Below are positions 62,183-64,000 of a stretch of DNA of 64,000 nt, in pieces. Under the pieces are notes generated by a model that searched no databases, was not told where the DNA came from, and saw only the letters and a program-made list of their open reading frames with translations. Every line of letters starts with the position of its first letter. The stretch's first letter is position 1. Source of the DNA: BOG-1112 sp964611335 (GTDB lineage: Bacteria; Bdellovibrionota_B; Oligoflexia; Oligoflexales; Bog-1112); the NCBI GenBank assembly GCA_964611335.1, contig CAZSXR010000002.1, forward strand, positions 558,001 to 622,000. Direction: 5' to 3'. A program made the translations under genes and the position numbers.

Positions 62183-63607
62183 ATGAAACCAAAGACCCTT
62201 CACACACCTTCCATCCAACTTAAAAGAACTCCTTTATTTGGAACAGATGGCATACGCGGTCGTGCAAACTCCTATCCTATATCTCCCGAGATGGTTTTAA
62301 AACTCGGACAGGCTGTTGGTCATTATTTTAAAAGTCATTATCCAAATCCCAGAATTTTAATAGGCAAAGATACCCGTAGAAGTGGGTATTTTTTAGAGCA
62401 AGCACTCTCTTCGGGAATATGTAGCACGGGTGTTGATACATATTTTGTAGGCCCTCTTCCAACCCCCGGTATTGCATATCTCACACGAGGGATGAGAGCA
62501 AATGCTGGTATAGTTATTTCAGCATCACATAATCCTTTTTATGACAACGGATTTAAAATATTTGCAGCTGATGGGTATAAACTCCCCGACAGCGCAGAAA
62601 AAGAAATCGAAGATCTTATTTTTGATACAGACATATTAGATTCCAATTATCCAACAGGAGCTGACATCGGAACAACTGCTCGCATCGATGACAGCGTAGG
62701 TCAATATGCAGTCTTTCTCAAAGAACAGTTTCCGAAACATCTGTCTCTCGAAGGTATCAAAATTGTTTTAGACTGCGCCAATGGGGCTGCTTATAAAGTT
62801 GCTCCAAAAGTTTTTGAAGAACTTGGAGCAGACCTCATCGTCATCGGAGCACATCCGAATGGTATAAACATCAATGAAAATTGCGGTGCACTTCACCCTC
62901 AAAATCTTCAAGAGCAAGTGAAATACCACAAAGCTGATATCGGTATCGCGCTTGATGGTGATGCTGATCGGATTATTGTCGTGGATGAAAACTCTGTTTT
63001 ACTAGACGGAGATGAACTGCTTGCGATATACGCCGAAGACTATTTCAAGAAAAATAAACTCCGAGATAAAGTTGTCGTTTCGACAATCATGTCTAATCTT
63101 GGCTTAGAGTTGTCTTTAAAGAAAATGGGTATCGATCTTCTTCGAACTCAAGTGGGGGATCGTTACGTTGTAGAAGAGATGCGAAAAAATAAATTCATCT
63201 TAGGTGGAGAGCAATCTGGGCATATTATTTTTGGAGATATCTCCACAACAGGGGATGGCATTCTTGCCGCACTAAGGCTTCTAGAAATTTTAGTTGAGAA
63301 GAAATCAAAAGTAAGTGAATTAAGAACCCTATTCCAAAAAATCCCTCAAGCTATGAAAAATATCGATGTTCCTGAACGTATTCCTCTTCACCACATGCCT
63401 GATCTTTCAAAACATATAGATGCAGTACAAAAATTTTTAGGTAATGATGGACGTGTTCTTTTTCGATATTCAGGAACAGAATTAAAAGCTCGCATCATGA
63501 TAGAAAGCAGTAATGGTGCACACATTGAAGGCCTCATAGAAGATCTTGCTAAAAATGCACTTCTCTGTTTCGAACAATACTATACTCGACCAACAACCTT
63601 AATATAA
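62183..63607 (+). CDS. glmM: Phosphoglucosamine mutase
   Basis: A 474-residue enzyme converting glucosamine-6-phosphate to glucosamine-1-phosphate, the route to UDP-GlcNAc for peptidoglycan and LPS. Motifs are LFGTDGIRGRAN, the phosphoserine loop ISASHNPFYDNGFK, the metal loop ALDGDADR, the sugar loop GGEQSGHI, and the phosphate-binding RYSGTELKARIM. Start at the ATG at 62183 behind GGGAAG; an upstream GTG frame of 15 codons is likely unused. Association with cdaA-cdaR is the classic cdaA operon order, where GlmM may inhibit CdaA. Confidence 0.96.
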   Translation: MKPKTLHTPSIQLKRTPLFGTDGIRGRANSYPISPEMVLKLGQAVGHYFKSHYPNPRILIGKDTRRSGYFLEQALSSGICSTGVDTYFVGPLPTPGIAYLTRGMRANAGIVISASHNPFYDNGFKIFAADGYKLPDSAEKEIEDLIFDTDILDSNYPTGADIGTTARIDDSVGQYAVFLKEQFPKHLSLEGIKIVLDCANGAAYKVAPKVFEELGADLIVIGAHPNGININENCGALHPQNLQEQVKYHKADIGIALDGDADRIIVVDENSVLLDGDELLAIYAEDYFKKNKLRDKVVVSTIMSNLGLELSLKKMGIDLLRTQVGDRYVVEEMRKNKFILGGEQSGHIIFGDISTTGDGILAALRLLEILVEKKSKVSELRTLFQKIPQAMKNIDVPERIPLHHMPDLSKHIDAVQKFLGNDGRVLFRYSGTELKARIMIESSNGAHIEGLIEDLAKNALLCFEQYYTRPTTLI

Positions 63608-63617
63608 GAAAGTGAAT

Positions 63618-64000
63618 ATGAATATTTCTGAGAGTCTTCTTTGGACTGAGAACAATATAAATCTTCAAACAACAAATGTTGTTTCCAAAAAGATTGCAGA
63701 AGAACTTTCTAGGTCCGATTTTTTTTGTCTCTGGTTAATAGGAGATATTGGAGCAGGAAAAACTTTTCTGACAGGTGCTATTCTCAAAGAATTGGGATTG
63801 CATCCAGAGACAGCCGTAACATCTCCAACCTTTAGTTACCTAAGCGATTACATAATAAATAAAAAAACCTATGGGCATCTGGACTTCTATCGTCTTGCGG
63901 ACTCTAGCAGCCGAAACTCTTTGTCAGATTTATTAAGTTATTGCGACTACGATGGGCTCTTCCTAGAATGGCCTGAAAATCTTCAATCTCATGCAGAGAT
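63618..64000 (+). CDS. tsaE: tRNA threonylcarbamoyl-adenosine biosynthesis ATPase TsaE (3' end outside window)
   Basis: The frame starts ATG at 63618, after GAAAGTGA, 10 bp after the glmM stop, and runs open off the window edge. The translation shows the TsaE P-loop GDIGAGKTFL (about residue 49), TSPTFSYLS, HLDFYRLAD and LEWPENL. It is the small ATPase that works with TsaB, TsaC and TsaD to make the t6A37 modification in tRNAs that read ANN codons. About 127 codons are visible, most of the usual 150-160. Confidence 0.93.
   Translation, partial: MNISESLLWTENNINLQTTNVVSKKIAEELSRSDFFCLWLIGDIGAGKTFLTGAILKELGLHPETAVTSPTFSYLSDYIINKKTYGHLDFYRLADSSSRNSLSDLLSYCDYDGLFLEWPENLQSHAE

Noticed and set aside
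1..64000. CRISPR arrays, insertion sequences, rRNA operons
   Set aside because: No regularly spaced direct repeats, no transposase frame and no rRNA-like stretch were seen when reading through.

Overview
The window is AT-rich, densely coded bacterial chromosome with about 58 protein genes and only short gaps. I see no rRNA, tRNA, CRISPR array, insertion sequence, prophage or defence island. Genes for LPS heptose synthesis (hldD), lipoprotein sorting (lolA), several lipoproteins and Tat/Sec export point to a Gram-negative (diderm) cell. The mixture of families (RNase J, a c-di-AMP cyclase with its YbbR partner beside glmM, a PocR-type sigma-54 activator with a GSFTGA loop, a sigma-28 factor followed by a PilZ-like protein, GTP-type PEP carboxykinase) suggests a deltaproteobacterial relative such as Bdellovibrionota/Oligoflexia. 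That placement is inference from gene content, not from a marker search.

Layout. 1-14.3 kb: the end of a threonine aldolase gene, then mostly minus-strand genes: queE, a class III aminotransferase and valS; a predicted aminopeptidase, mgtE and a lipoate ligase; ileS; a short GlpD-like dehydrogenase and a PAP2 phosphatase. 14.5-21.4 kb (plus): RNase J, a GT4 glycosyltransferase, an M23 peptidase and secA. 21.4-26.9 kb: rph, a YccF protein, a SAP-domain protein, an apparently exported fucosyltransferase-like protein, ssb and a large lipoprotein; this is the most accessory-looking part. 27-34.8 kb: smc, hldD, tatB-like, a small lipoprotein, a DUF167 protein, fliA with a PilZ-like partner, and a hydrolase. 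35-46 kb: nrdA-nrdB, pckG, a GlcD-like oxidase, a DUF486 protein, maeB and dacB. 46.1-49 kb: trxB, mrp, a DUF971 protein and a DedA protein. 49-51 kb: small secreted proteins and a divergent glyoxalase/WYL-regulator pair. 51-57 kb (minus): murB, sucD, sucC, a PocR/sigma-54 activator, lolA and pncC. 57-64 kb (plus): tilS, ftsH, cdaA, cdaR, glmM and the start of tsaE.

How the genes fit together. Central carbon flow is represented at the PEP-pyruvate-malate node (pckG, maeB) and in the TCA cycle (sucCD), with a Cys-rich sensor/sigma-54 activator directly upstream of sucC. Cell-wall supply and remodelling (murB, glmM, dacB, M23) sits near c-di-AMP synthesis (cdaA-cdaR). Translation and tRNA quality (valS, ileS, tilS, tsaE, queE), DNA precursor supply (nrdAB) and chromosome organisation (smc, ssb) are core functions.

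I found no clear new multi-gene system. The best leads are: a pair of intergenic elements (9.1 kb and 18.6 kb) sharing a nested-hairpin plan with paired base changes in both stems; a fucosyltransferase-like protein carrying an export signal; a WYL-regulator operator candidate; a MurB with Cys where the proton-donating Ser is expected; and a eukaryote-type IleRS.
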